Assembly: GCF_005047635.1 (NCBI RefSeq)
Contig: NZ_SUKC01000021.1
Span: 1-60,842 of the forward strand
Length of the DNA: 60,842 nt
Origin: Arthrobacter sp. CAU 1506
Lineage (GTDB): Bacteria; Actinomycetota; Actinomycetes; Actinomycetales; Micrococcaceae
Reading direction: 5' to 3'
Below are positions 35,683 through 44,480 of this stretch, one piece after another. The translations under genes and the position numbers were made by a program. The notes below the pieces were generated by a model that worked only from the letters and a program-made list of their open reading frames with translations, did no database searches and had not been told where the DNA came from. Positions within the stretch are counted from its first letter, which is position 1, and each line of letters begins with the position of its first letter.

Positions 35683-36606
35683 CTAAAAGACAATAGTACT
35701 GTTGCCGTGGCGGGCGATACGGTCTTCGCAGTGCCAGGCGACGGCGCGGGAGAGGACCTGGCGTTCGACATCGGCGCCGCGCCGAACGAGATCCGTTGTG
35801 GTCTCCGCGTGCGAAACCCTAACGACGTCCTGTTCGATGATAGGGCCTTCGTCGAGGTCCTGTGTGACGTAGTGAGCCGTGGCCCCGATCAGCTTCACAC
35901 CGCGGTCCTTGGCCTTCTGGTAGGGGCCGGAGCCGATGAAGGCCGGCAGGAAGGAATGGTGGATGTTGATGACCGGGCAGCCCAGCTGATCCAGGAACTC
36001 GCCGGAGAGTACCTGCATGTAGCGGGCGAGCACCACCAGGTCCGCGTTGCCGTGGAGCAGTTCGAGCTGGCGGGCTTCGGCTTCGGTCTTGGAATCTTTG
36101 CTTACGGGAATGTGCACGAACGGGATCCCGAAGGGGCGGACCTGTTCGGCCAAGTCTGCGTGGTTGGAGACCACCATGGTGATGTCAGCGGCCAGCTCCC
36201 CCCGCCGCTGCCGCCAGAGCAGGTCCAGCAGACAGTGGTCGGTCTTGGAAGCCAGGATGGCCACCCGCTTGGGCCGGGAGGCTTCGGTCAGTGTCCAGCT
36301 GGCACCAAACGGACCAGCAATGCGCCGGTCCAGCTCGCGTTCTAAGACGGGCACGGCAGCAGCGAGTCCTGGCAGGTGGAAGACGGTCCGTTGGAAGAAT
36401 TCCCCGCCCTGTGGATCAGTCGAATACTGATCCAGAGAGACGATGTTGGCACCGTGGTCGGCCAGCAACTGTCCGACAGCTGCTACTATTCCCGGTTGAT
36501 CGGGGCAGCGCACCAGCAGCCGCCCCACCTCCCGCGCCGACGGTGCTGACCCGACCGTAGCCGGAACAGACGCTGATGCGGGTGCCTGTTGCATGAGTGT
36601 GTTCAC
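35683..36606 (-). CDS. purU: Formyltetrahydrofolate deformylase, copy 2
   Basis: A 307-residue PurU with an ACT domain ([19 protein letters not shown]) and the catalytic [11 protein letters not shown] and [11 protein letters not shown] segments. The start is taken as GTG 36606, preceded by AGGAA; ATG 36594 is the alternative and removes only four residues. It lies 61 bp downstream of the GcvT-like demethylase at 36668-37948 on the same strand. That pairing is strong context evidence that the demethylase feeds C1 units to tetrahydrofolate. It is closely similar to the copy at 14157-15065. Confidence 0.94.
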   Translation of the reverse strand: MNTLMQQAPASASVPATVGSAPSAREVGRLLVRCPDQPGIVAAVGQLLADHGANIVSLDQYSTDPQGGEFFQRTVFHLPGLAAAVPVLERELDRRIAGPFGASWTLTEASRPKRVAILASKTDHCLLDLLWRQRRGELAADITMVVSNHADLAEQVRPFGIPFVHIPVSKDSKTEAEARQLELLHGNADLVVLARYMQVLSGEFLDQLGCPVINIHHSFLPAFIGSGPYQKAKDRGVKLIGATAHYVTQDLDEGPIIEQDVVRVSHAETTTDLVRRGADVERQVLSRAVAWHCEDRIARHGNSTIVF

Positions 36607-36667
36607 GAAGATTCCTGTTTTGGTAGTAGGGCGCCGAAGCCTGTGCGACGGAGGTTGGAGGCCGCGC

Positions 36668-37948
36668 CTAGACGGCAACCTGGCCTAGTTCGCTGCGGCG
36701 GTTGTCCTGCTTGTAGGGCGCCGGGGCGACAGTGGCGCGGATTAGCTTCTGTCTCGTGCCAGGTTCTCCCCATAGGACCTTGACTCCCGTCCCGGCCTCC
36801 GCGTAGCGAGGGTGCACATAGGCGAGCGCGAGCACCTTCCTGAAGTAGTAGCTGTAGCCGGGGGTGGTCGAAGTTCCCACGACGGCGCCGTCTTCGTCTT
36901 GGACGGCGTCAGCCCAGGTGAACCAGCGCTGTTGCTGTGGAATGTCAAGGAACGCGTACGGTGCGTCCTGCCCGAAGAGCGAAGCGTAGACATCCACGAC
37001 GTCCTCACTGTTGAACTCCAAGGTGACCCGCACCCGCTGCGGATCGGCGATTTCCTTCTCCAGCGCCTCCCGCCCGGTGAACTCATGATCGAACTTAACG
37101 GACTTGCCCCAGCCCATCGACACCGGCGACTGCAGGTAGTCGTTGAGATCGTCGCTTTCGAAACTGCCGCGGACGGCCGTCTTCAGCCCGTAGCGGTCAA
37201 AGTGCTCACCTACCCACTCCTGGAAGCCCTCCGGGCCGGGCGCTTTGAGGTAGTGCCATCCGCCCGTCGGGAATGAGGCCTCCAGGTGGTTGATCATTGC
37301 CGTGCGGCGGCCGAGCCTCCGGATTCCAAATTCTTCGCCAGTTTCGAGAATGGCACTCATGACCTGCTCTGCATCTTCGGCTCGGCCATGGAATTCAAAG
37401 CCAATTTCCCCCGCCATTCCTTGGCGTACGGCGTAGACCGGCGAACCTGCAATGGTGACGTCTCGGAAGTGCATGAACTTGATGTCCGTCAGGTCCTCGC
37501 CCGTCAGCTTCTGGCTCAGAGCCAGCGCGGAGGGGCCGGACACTTGAAACTGGAACGTCTTCTGTTCACGCCAAGTCACCTCGTAGCTGCCTTGCGCCAC
37601 CAGCCAGGCCGAATAGTGCGCCGTCGCGCCCTGGGTGGCGAACCGGTCCTCGGCCAGTCGGAGCAGGACTCCGTCGCAGATGACCTTGCCGTTGTCATCA
37701 CACTGAACCAAGTGCTTGGCTTGGCCGATGGCGAACTTTTCGAAGCTATTAATGCTTGAATCCCTGAACACCTTCAGGGCGTCCGGCCCCTCGATGACCA
37801 CATCCCAGAGGAAGGACCAGTCCCCCACATAGCAGGTCGTTTTCCAGGACAGCTGCTCGTCCTGCCAACTGCTGAATTCCGGTCCGCCCCAGCCGGGGTG
37901 GTATGTGCCGTGCTCCCGGCGGTGGGCATCAATAAAGGGGTGCGCCAT
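36668..37948 (-). CDS. GcvT-fold tetrahydrofolate-dependent demethylase, copy 2
   Basis: A 426-residue protein of the LigM/DesA/Dmt-like group. Landmarks are [19 protein letters not shown] near residue 48, [19 protein letters not shown] near 133, [12 protein letters not shown] near 178 and [14 protein letters not shown] near 288. It is clearly related to 3814-5184 but diverged along its length, so the two may act on different methoxy substrates. ATG 37948 follows AAGGAG. purU follows in the same direction. A perfect palindrome with a GntR-type site sits about 125 bp upstream. Confidence 0.86.
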   Translation of the reverse strand: MAHPFIDAHRREHGTYHPGWGGPEFSSWQDEQLSWKTTCYVGDWSFLWDVVIEGPDALKVFRDSSINSFEKFAIGQAKHLVQCDDNGKVICDGVLLRLAEDRFATQGATAHYSAWLVAQGSYEVTWREQKTFQFQVSGPSALALSQKLTGEDLTDIKFMHFRDVTIAGSPVYAVRQGMAGEIGFEFHGRAEDAEQVMSAILETGEEFGIRRLGRRTAMINHLEASFPTGGWHYLKAPGPEGFQEWVGEHFDRYGLKTAVRGSFESDDLNDYLQSPVSMGWGKSVKFDHEFTGREALEKEIADPQRVRVTLEFNSEDVVDVYASLFGQDAPYAFLDIPQQQRWFTWADAVQDEDGAVVGTSTTPGYSYYFRKVLALAYVHPRYAEAGTGVKVLWGEPGTRQKLIRATVAPAPYKQDNRRSELGQVAV

Positions 37949-38068
37949 TGCTTTCTCCTTCGTCTTGTGTTCGTCGTGTTGCGGATCCCTTCACCGGACC
38001 GCTGGTGCCTCCGGCACGAAGGCAGGGGGCCTGCTCGCGGAGCGGCAAGCATGACATCAACCATCTGA

Positions 38069-38098
38069 ATTGTATGACAATCTGATAAGATTGTCATA
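38069..38098. promoter_or_regulatory. Operator: GntR-type site overlapping a perfect 11-bp palindrome
   Basis: ATTGTATGACAAT at 38069-38081 fits TNGTNNNACNA with full symmetry (TTGT, ATG, ACAA). It overlaps TATGACAATCT (38073-38083), which is repeated exactly in inverted form at 38088-38098 around GATA. The site lies between the divergent demethylase and transporter genes. It is the strongest match of the set in this window. Confidence 0.7.
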
Positions 38099-38186
38099 GT
38101 GTTCCGCCGCCGCACCATAAGGCCCCGGACCTTGGATTTCATCTCATCCGCCCAAAACAACCGCTTTGGAAAGGGAGACACCTGCC

Positions 38187-39203
38187 TTGGCGACACATAA
38201 CTGCAGTTCGAAAAAGGGATCCGGGGGTCGGGAACCGTCCCGCTTTCATATGTGGGGCGGCCTGGCGCTTTCCTTGGTGTCCGGCGCCGCAGTCTCGATA
38301 CAGTCCTTTACAAACGGGCATCTAGGGCAGGTGATAGGTTCGCCTGCGGCTGCGGCAGCCGTCAACAACGGCACTGCCTTGCTTATTGTCTTGTGTCTTG
38401 CACTTGTGAGCGGAGCCGTTACACGCGCGTGGCGCGAACTGCGTTCCGGGCGAAACCCTGTGCGCATTTGGTGGTTCTTCGGCGGGCTAATCGGGGCAAC
38501 TGCCGTCTTTGCCAACGCCATGTCAGCTCCCGTCCTCGGCGTTGCCCTACTTGCCGTTGCCATGGTCCTCGGCAAACTGATCGGGAGCCTGGTGACGGAT
38601 GCCCTCGGCCTCGGTCCGGCCGGCCGACAACTGCCTACACCGCAGCGCATGGCCGGCGCCGCCTGTGCCTTGGCTGGTGTCGTCATTAGCGCCGTGGGTC
38701 ATGCCGGGCAGATCCCACTGGTCCTGGTCGTGTTCCTCGTAGCGGTGGGGGCCTTGGTGTCGATCCAGCAGGCAGGCAATGCCCATTTGGCGCAGGCCAC
38801 TGGCGAGCCCTTGGCCATGGGACTGGTCAACTTTGTCGGCGGCGCCGCCGCCCTGTCCATCCCCGTTGCCATAATTGCGGTCGATGGAGGAACGCTTGGA
38901 CCCGTCCCGTCCTGGGGCTGGGTGGGCGGAGCGCTGGGGGCAGGGATCGCCATTGCCAGCGCCCTTGCCGCCTACACCGTCGGGGTGCTGCGGCTTGTTC
39001 TTGGCATGATTGCGGGCCAGAGCGCCATAGGCCTGCTCCTGGACCTCGCCTTTCCCCGTTCCGGTTCTGGGGTCACGGCGCCGACGCTGGCCGGAGTTCT
39101 GCTTGCATGCGGCGCCGTGCTGATCGCCAATCTGCCGGTGGGCGATCGGGCCTCCGGCCGGGTGCCCGCAGCTTCAGGGACGAATGCGGGCGAGCGGACA
39201 TGA
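38187..39203 (+). CDS. DMT-superfamily transporter, two YdcZ (DUF606) repeats
   Basis: A 338-residue membrane protein with about ten helices. Each half starts with the DUF606/YdcZ pattern: SIQSFTNGHLGQVIGSP near residue 37 and SIQQAGNAHLAQATGEP near 190, so it is a fused tandem. TTG 38187 was chosen because AAAGGGAG lies 9 bp upstream; ATG 38250 is the alternative and would remove a basic N terminus of about 20 residues. It is divergent from the demethylase and may export or import a pathway compound. A decayed copy lies at 34131-34440. Confidence 0.82.
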   Translation: MATHNCSSKKGSGGREPSRFHMWGGLALSLVSGAAVSIQSFTNGHLGQVIGSPAAAAAVNNGTALLIVLCLALVSGAVTRAWRELRSGRNPVRIWWFFGGLIGATAVFANAMSAPVLGVALLAVAMVLGKLIGSLVTDALGLGPAGRQLPTPQRMAGAACALAGVVISAVGHAGQIPLVLVVFLVAVGALVSIQQAGNAHLAQATGEPLAMGLVNFVGGAAALSIPVAIIAVDGGTLGPVPSWGWVGGALGAGIAIASALAAYTVGVLRLVLGMIAGQSAIGLLLDLAFPRSGSGVTAPTLAGVLLACGAVLIANLPVGDRASGRVPAASGTNAGERT

Positions 39204-39424
39204 TCACCCGCAGCGTCGTCCGCCTCAGCCGGGCCTCGGTCCGGGTTTCGGTGCAGGTGCCGCAGGTCTGCGGGCGGGTAGCGTGGCGTGCACCAGTCCA
39301 CAGCGGGCACGCCTGTCCTCGCTGCGTCCCGCCGGGCGAGCCATCGGGCGAACTCTCACCACGGGCCCCTTGTCCCGCCTAGGTCGAATAGCCACGGCGC
39401 CCCGAGCGGCCTGCCCAACTCACT

Positions 39425-39463
39425 CCGGTCTTGCAGCCGCGCAGTGGGCGGCTGCAAGACCGG
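39425..39463. terminator. Perfect 15-bp hairpin
   Basis: CCGGTCTTGCAGCCG at 39425-39439 pairs perfectly with 39449-39463 around a 9-bp loop. It lies 220 bp after the transporter gene and before gntR. There is no T-run; a stem-only actinobacterial terminator is plausible. Confidence 0.6.
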
Positions 39464-39547
39464 GGCCTGCAGTCTTCGTGCCTCCGGCTGGCCTCTGTCG
39501 CTAGCTGCCACGAGACATGGACGGACTGCATGGAATAGCATGTGAGA

Positions 39548-39558
39548 TTGTATGATGT
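39548..39558. promoter_or_regulatory. GntR-type half site before gntR copy 2
   Basis: TTGTATGATGT keeps the left half of TNGTNNNACNA (TTGT, ATG, A) but not the right. It is about 35 bp before ATG 39590, so autoregulation is possible. Confidence 0.4.
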
Positions 39559-39589
39559 TCATCCAATCCTAGGGATTACTAGAGGCACC

Positions 39590-40297
39590 ATGTCCACTTC
39601 AACGAACTCACTAGCCGATGCCTGGGCGGCGAGCCCGGTGGGCCGGATCGCTGCGCCTCTACGCGAGCAGGTTATCCAGGCCTTACGCGCCGCGATCTTG
39701 GATTTCCGGCTAAAGCCGGGCCAGCGACTCGTTGAGCGGGAACTGATTGAACAGCTCGGAGTCTCGCGCACCACCGTCCGGGAAGCACTGCGGGAACTTA
39801 CCTCGGAGGGGCTCGTTACCGTGGTGCCGCAAAAGGGCGCCATCGTCAGCGCACCCTCCTTGGAAGAGGCCCGAGACCTTTACGAAGCAAGGGCAGCCCT
39901 GGAAGCGGTGGTGGTGAGGCGATTTGCCGAACGGGCATCCAAATCACAGATAATGAAGCTAGCGGCCGCGGCGGAAAGCTTTGCCGAGGTGGCCGAGGCC
40001 GGCGGTGATGCCGCCAGCGTACTGACTGCCAAGGACGTATTCTACGACGTCCTCATCGACGGCGCCGGCAGCGCGGTCCTGCAGCAGCTCACGGAGGGCA
40101 TTCAGGCGCGCGTCCGCGTGCTCCGCGCGGTGGCCATGCCTGCCGAAGGCCACTCCGCTGCGGTAGAGGAATTGCGCGGCATTGTTGAAGCCATCCAGCG
40201 CGGCGACGGTGAGCGCGCCGGAACGTTGTATTCTCGCCACATTCTTCGCGTTGTCGAGCGGGCGCTGCAGAGTCTGGAGGAAGCCGAGGGATCCTAG
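39590..40297 (+). CDS. GntR-family regulator (FadR/FCD subfamily), copy 2
   Basis: A 235-residue regulator with the same two domains as 25644-26381: winged helix with [20 protein letters not shown] and an FCD effector domain starting near [10 protein letters not shown]. The start ATG 39590 gives [19 protein letters not shown], which matches the other copy's MPTPTNSLAEAWDASPVGR, so the earlier in-frame start is rejected. The recognition helix is nearly identical in the two proteins, so they should share operators. A half site sits just upstream. Confidence 0.92.
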   Translation: MSTSTNSLADAWAASPVGRIAAPLREQVIQALRAAILDFRLKPGQRLVERELIEQLGVSRTTVREALRELTSEGLVTVVPQKGAIVSAPSLEEARDLYEARAALEAVVVRRFAERASKSQIMKLAAAAESFAEVAEAGGDAASVLTAKDVFYDVLIDGAGSAVLQQLTEGIQARVRVLRAVAMPAEGHSAAVEELRGIVEAIQRGDGERAGTLYSRHILRVVERALQSLEEAEGS

Positions 40298-41214
40298 GGG
40301 GCGTACCGCCAAGGCTGGTGCTGACCTAGCGAGCACGATGACGAAGAGGCAACCCCGCCCGTCAATGCGCGCTGAAAAGTGATGTGAGCACTCAAGCCGG
40401 TTTTGCGCGGCCACCCTGTCCCCGTCCGCTGCCTCACATCGGGAAGGGCAGGAAGATGAGGCGCGGCCCGCCGCTTCCGGCGCGAGCCTCCCACCTGCAC
40501 TTCAGAGTTGCCCCTCCGGCTTGCGGACACCGGTCACCTACATTCATCGAGGACGGCCCCGGATCGAGATCGCTCCCTGCGTTCAACACGTCGGGAACCA
40601 TGATGTGCGTCCGGGCGCTGTTCGCTGGCCACCTCACACGGCGGGAATCTTGGGTACTGGGACGGCCCACATCGGGTCGGTGTCGCCTTGTGTTCCGGCG
40701 TATGAACAGGTCCACGCGTTTGGGTGGCTATGCCGGACGCAGAACCTGCACCCGACCCGCCGGTGGAAGGGGGTGCTGTAAATCCCCACTCGTCGCTGGT
40801 CCAGACTTCCCGGCAGGGAGCTCCGGCACACCATTCAACACCGGATCGAACGTTCCAGGGCGGTAGATTACGGGGTTCCGCTTACGGAAGCCTCTGCAGG
40901 ATGCTGGGTCATGACCAGCTTGCTTCGAGGGGACCCATCGGCGGCGGACCCCGGTTGTGTTCACCCGGACAGATGCCAGGGACCTTTTCTATGCTGATCA
41001 GGCCCATTACCCTGCGAGTCTTCGGTCCTGACTCCAGCTAGCCCCTTTCTGGGAGTGCTGCTTGCATCTCTGCAGGCCCTTGGCTGACTTTGGTCTGCCA
41101 GAGGCCAGCAGTTACCTCACCCCCGGGGCCAAATGGATCAGCGGGACGCATGCAGCGCGCCGCAGCTCCCAGTTCTCAAGGAGCGGATCGGGCGCTGCAT
41201 GCGTGGGAGAAGCC
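40298..41214. other. 917-bp region of decayed coding DNA
   Basis: No intact gene is supported, though several frames stay open because of high GC. One recognisable remnant is listed at 40420-40605. The rest may hold further decayed genes on the plus strand that I could not name. Confidence 0.5.
40420..40605 (+). pseudogene. C-terminal fragment of an intradiol (hydroxyquinol) dioxygenase
   Basis: One frame reads LPHIGKGRKM and then LPARASHLHFRV, against [11 protein letters not shown] and [12 protein letters not shown] in the intact dioxygenase at 5597-6517; the iron-binding HLH is kept. A second frame then continues LRTPVTYIHRGRPRIEIAP, against [19 protein letters not shown] in the copy at 49711. 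Order and spacing fit a frameshifted relic with no N-terminal half. This would be a third dioxygenase copy. Confidence 0.72.
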
Positions 41215-42465
41215 CTAGAACGTCAGAGGCTGGCCAAAGTGGAAACGTGAAACTGCGCCGTAAGTGACGTCCCACTGTGCCGCAATGTGTGTCTTGTACA
41301 TAGCAACATCGCGGTAGTACTTCTCCATGGCAGAGCCGCGTTTGGCGGAGCTAGAGCCGGCAGTTGAAAAGGCCAACTCCACGGCGTCGTTGGCCAAGCG
41401 TGCAGCTTGCTGGACTACGGCCCGCAACCGTGCATCCTGCTCTGGAGTGAACTCCTCGCCCGTTGCCTCCCACCGGCGGCCTAGTTCTGCATACTGGCGA
41501 ACTCCTGCCAGCAGCAGCGTCTCGGCGGAATCCGCCAATGCCAGTAGGCGCCCGAACCAGCGATGGTACTCGGGAGCTTCCAGCCGCGGCAGGCGCGGCG
41601 GGAAGCTGGCCTGCCGGGCCTCCATCAGCTTCTCAAACTCATCGACGGCCGCCCAGGCCGCGCCGATCTGGGTAGCGACCAGTTCCGCATTGAAGTATGT
41701 CATGGTACGGCCCAGGTACATAGGGTTCTTGTGCAGTTGGTATCCGACCGTCCCCTCCGCACCCAGTACATGCTCGCGGAAGTCGTAGACAATACTGAGG
41801 TGGTCGGGGACGAAGGCGTCCTCGATTTTCACCGAGTTGGAGCTGGACGCTCGCATGCCGATGGTCTTGTCGCCCCCCCAGTCATCCAACACTGTGTAGT
41901 CACTGCGCGGAAGCGCAAACATTCGCAGCCCCAGTGCCTCCCCGTCCGCTGTGAAGGTGGGAGCCACCACAAGCACGTGTGTGCTCCACATTGACCCCGA
42001 GCAGTAGTCCCAGGTGCCGGTGAGGCGGTAGCCGCCGTCGGCGACGGTAGCTCTGCCCGAAGGTATCGTCCGCCCTGGCGCGATGAATGTCCCGTCGCGG
42101 AACAGCTCCTGCTGACCCTGCTCGCCGTAGAACGAGCCCACATGGAATGCGTGGCCGGCACCCAAGACAAAGGACCAACCCACACCCGGGTCGCCGCGGG
42201 AGATCTCAACGCCCACCCGTACGAAATCATCGATCCCCAACTCCAGTCCCCCGAAGCGGCGGGGCTGGAGGATGCGATAGAAGCCCGCCTCCAGGAATTC
42301 CTGGTGAATTTCCTCCGAGTAGCCACCCAGCTGTTCGTGCTCGGCCTGCATCTTGCGGAGCCGAGGGCGCAGATCTGTTGCCCGAGCAACTAGTTCATCT
42401 GGAGTGGGACCGGCTTGCCCCCGGCCCGCGGCAGGCCAAGTCGGCGTGTAAAGACTCGTGGTCAT
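41215..42465 (-). CDS. Acyl-CoA-dehydrogenase-fold flavin monooxygenase (group D), copy 2
   Basis: A 416-residue protein of the same group as 12919-14160. Landmarks are YSEEIHQEFLEAGFYRILQP near residue 50, FGGLELGIDDFVRVGVEISR near 70, GVGWSFVLGAGHA near 98 and, near the end, AGSSSAKRGSAMEKYYRDVA. ATG 42465 follows AGGAG. An operator-like site lies 28 bp upstream. The partner reductase is probably the fused flavin reductase at 47056 or the one at 7694. The two copies share only moderate similarity and may hydroxylate different rings. Confidence 0.86.
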   Translation of the reverse strand: MTTSLYTPTWPAAGRGQAGPTPDELVARATDLRPRLRKMQAEHEQLGGYSEEIHQEFLEAGFYRILQPRRFGGLELGIDDFVRVGVEISRGDPGVGWSFVLGAGHAFHVGSFYGEQGQQELFRDGTFIAPGRTIPSGRATVADGGYRLTGTWDYCSGSMWSTHVLVVAPTFTADGEALGLRMFALPRSDYTVLDDWGGDKTIGMRASSSNSVKIEDAFVPDHLSIVYDFREHVLGAEGTVGYQLHKNPMYLGRTMTYFNAELVATQIGAAWAAVDEFEKLMEARQASFPPRLPRLEAPEYHRWFGRLLALADSAETLLLAGVRQYAELGRRWEATGEEFTPEQDARLRAVVQQAARLANDAVELAFSTAGSSSAKRGSAMEKYYRDVAMYKTHIAAQWDVTYGAVSRFHFGQPLTF

Positions 42466-42493
42466 CAGAAGCTCCTAGGGATCACACGATGGA

Positions 42494-42504
42494 TTGTATG
42501 ACGA
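42494..42504. promoter_or_regulatory. GntR/FCD-type operator match
   Basis: TTGTATGACGA fits TNGTNNNACNA exactly. It lies in the 47-bp gap between the hydantoinase B stop and the monooxygenase start, where it would control the latter. Confidence 0.55.
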
Positions 42505-42512
42505 TACTATAA

Positions 42513-44480
42513 TCATGTGACCTGCGACGCCAGTTGTGATTTTTTCTCTCGAATGCGCGCCGTGGCAGCTTCGTCCACCTTCAGCCCCTCCGGGTCCATT
42601 TCCGGGTCGCCGATCAGTACCACGCCATAGTCCAGTGCCGCTCCCTCTACCGAGACGTACCCATCCCGAACGTCGGTGAGGACCTTGGCTGTGTCACGGG
42701 TCATCGGATTTCCCCAGCCGCCACCGGCATTTGTCAGGTAGCGCAGCACGGAGTTGGCCACCGACCGGTTCGCCCCGGGACGGAACGGATAGATGAAAGT
42801 TCCGGTCTCGGAAGGCAGGTTTGTGGCGGCATCTATCACCCCTGCCCAAGCCTCACCCTGGCCGAACGATTCAATCGTCGCGTCCGGCTCCTGAAATGAG
42901 CCATCGGCGGCAGGAGGGAACATCCAGATTCCCCCACGGCGTCCATCCTGACCGCCGTTCACCCCAAAACCGGCCACGCTCTTGTATCGCAGCTCCGTCA
43001 GCGAGTGACTGGCATCAAGAATCCATAAGGTGTCGCGGATCATGCTGGCACCGCCCCGGAAGTGGCCGGGGCCTGCCGAATCAATTCGCGGCTCGTGCCG
43101 GAGGATCACCGCCGGACTGTCCTTTTCAATCGCTTCCACGGCCGGAGCGACACCGTTTGCCAAGTAGCTCATGCACTGGCTATCGGCGTCCCCGAACTGG
43201 TTTGCGCCATAAGGGCCAATCTCGCCGCCGCATTGCAGCGCCGAGACCCAGGGTGTCCCGTTCTCATACGTTCCGAAAGCGGTGTGGATATCGGTGCTGC
43301 CGCGGTCGCCGGCCAGCGCGGCCGGTCCAAGCGCCGCCGAGAGTGCCTTCAACAATGCGCTCAGAGCCGCCGTGGACTGTTCGAAATACATAAAAACGCA
43401 CCCGTCGGGCGGCAGCGCCGAAAGCATGGTGCCTTCGGGCAGAATGATGTCGACGTCCCTGTACAAGCCGGAATTGAACCTGCCGTGCGGGTCAAAGAGG
43501 TACTTGAGGGTGATCCCCACGCTGGTCTTGGTGTCCCAAGAGGTGGCGTTGATAGAACTGCGGGCCTGCCGTGAGGTTCCGGAAAAGTCCACTTCAATGC
43601 GGCTGCCCCGCTTACGGACGGCCACTTCGATCGTATAGTCCTCGCTGTCGTCCACGCCGTCGCAGTCGATCCGCTCCGAGCCCGTCCAATCTCCGTCAGG
43701 CAGTACCGCCAGGGAAGTCGACATATGCTCAGCGCCCAGGTCACAGACGTACTCCATCGTCCCGTGGACCGCACCAAGGCCGTAGCGTTCAATGGATTCC
43801 AGGACCAGCCTCTCCCCCAGCTCCAGGCTGGAGCACACCGTCTGCATGTCCGGATAAAGGATCTCGGCCATTCTGACGTTGTCGAAGATAACGTTCCAGG
43901 ACTCCGCCACCGGCTCGCCCCCGCGGATCAGTAGCCGCGGCGAGAGGACCAGGCCGTTTTCATAGACGTTCTGCTTTGAGGCGCTAAAGCCGCCGGGCAC
44001 AGTGCCGCCCATGTCCAACTGATGCGCGTTCAAGTTCACGAAGGCCGCGATTTCGCCGTGGTGGAACACGGGGCGTACGAACAGCAGGTCGTTGTTATGG
44101 TTGCCGGTGCGGTAGGGGTCGTTGGCGATCAGCACGTCGCCAGGCTGAAGCCGATCCGCACCGAATTCCTCAACCATATTGGCCACGGCATCAATGGTGG
44201 TGCCGGCCATCAGGACGATCCCATTGCTGGCCGCCGGCACTTGGTAACCCAGTGACGGCGGACCACTGATCGTGCAGGCAAGGTCGTAGAAGTCCCGCAA
44301 AATCGGAGAGAATGCACCGGTCAACAGGCGGACGCTCATGTGCTCCACGAGATAGTCGAAGCGGTTGCTCAGGACGGTGGCGGTGTAGCGGTCGCACCCG
44401 TAACGGGCGGCGAACTCCTCTTCATTCAGATCCCGGATAAGGGCCACTCCGACAGGGCGGCTTTCGCTAGTGAGTGTCAT
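42513..44480 (-). CDS. Hydantoinase B / oxoprolinase-type subunit
   Basis: A 655-residue HyuB-family protein. The family covers N-methylhydantoinases, 5-oxoprolinases and the acetone/acetophenone carboxylases, which use ATP to activate a carbonyl or amide. Landmarks include DRYTATVLSNRFDYLVEHMS near the start, GDVLIANDPYRTGNHNNDLL near residue 120, HQLDMGGTVPGGFSA near 152 and GGASMIRDTLW near 475. The start overlaps the HyuA stop as ATGA. The last 60 residues carry RYLTNAGGGWGNP. With the A subunit and the small zinc protein it resembles carboxylase-like complexes more than simple hydantoinases, but the substrate is unknown. Confidence 0.9.
   Translation of the reverse strand: MTLTSESRPVGVALIRDLNEEEFAARYGCDRYTATVLSNRFDYLVEHMSVRLLTGAFSPILRDFYDLACTISGPPSLGYQVPAASNGIVLMAGTTIDAVANMVEEFGADRLQPGDVLIANDPYRTGNHNNDLLFVRPVFHHGEIAAFVNLNAHQLDMGGTVPGGFSASKQNVYENGLVLSPRLLIRGGEPVAESWNVIFDNVRMAEILYPDMQTVCSSLELGERLVLESIERYGLGAVHGTMEYVCDLGAEHMSTSLAVLPDGDWTGSERIDCDGVDDSEDYTIEVAVRKRGSRIEVDFSGTSRQARSSINATSWDTKTSVGITLKYLFDPHGRFNSGLYRDVDIILPEGTMLSALPPDGCVFMYFEQSTAALSALLKALSAALGPAALAGDRGSTDIHTAFGTYENGTPWVSALQCGGEIGPYGANQFGDADSQCMSYLANGVAPAVEAIEKDSPAVILRHEPRIDSAGPGHFRGGASMIRDTLWILDASHSLTELRYKSVAGFGVNGGQDGRRGGIWMFPPAADGSFQEPDATIESFGQGEAWAGVIDAATNLPSETGTFIYPFRPGANRSVANSVLRYLTNAGGGWGNPMTRDTAKVLTDVRDGYVSVEGAALDYGVVLIGDPEMDPEGLKVDEAATARIREKKSQLASQVT

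Larger units (their letters stand above)
39204..39589. other. 386-bp gap with terminator and gntR promoter
   Basis: No gene is supported. It contains the hairpin at 39425-39463 and the half operator at 39548-39558 before the GntR gene. Confidence 0.55.

Noticed and set aside
40384-40866. 160-codon frame as a gene
   Set aside because: It has no ribosome site and its only recognisable part belongs to the dioxygenase relic, continuing in another frame.
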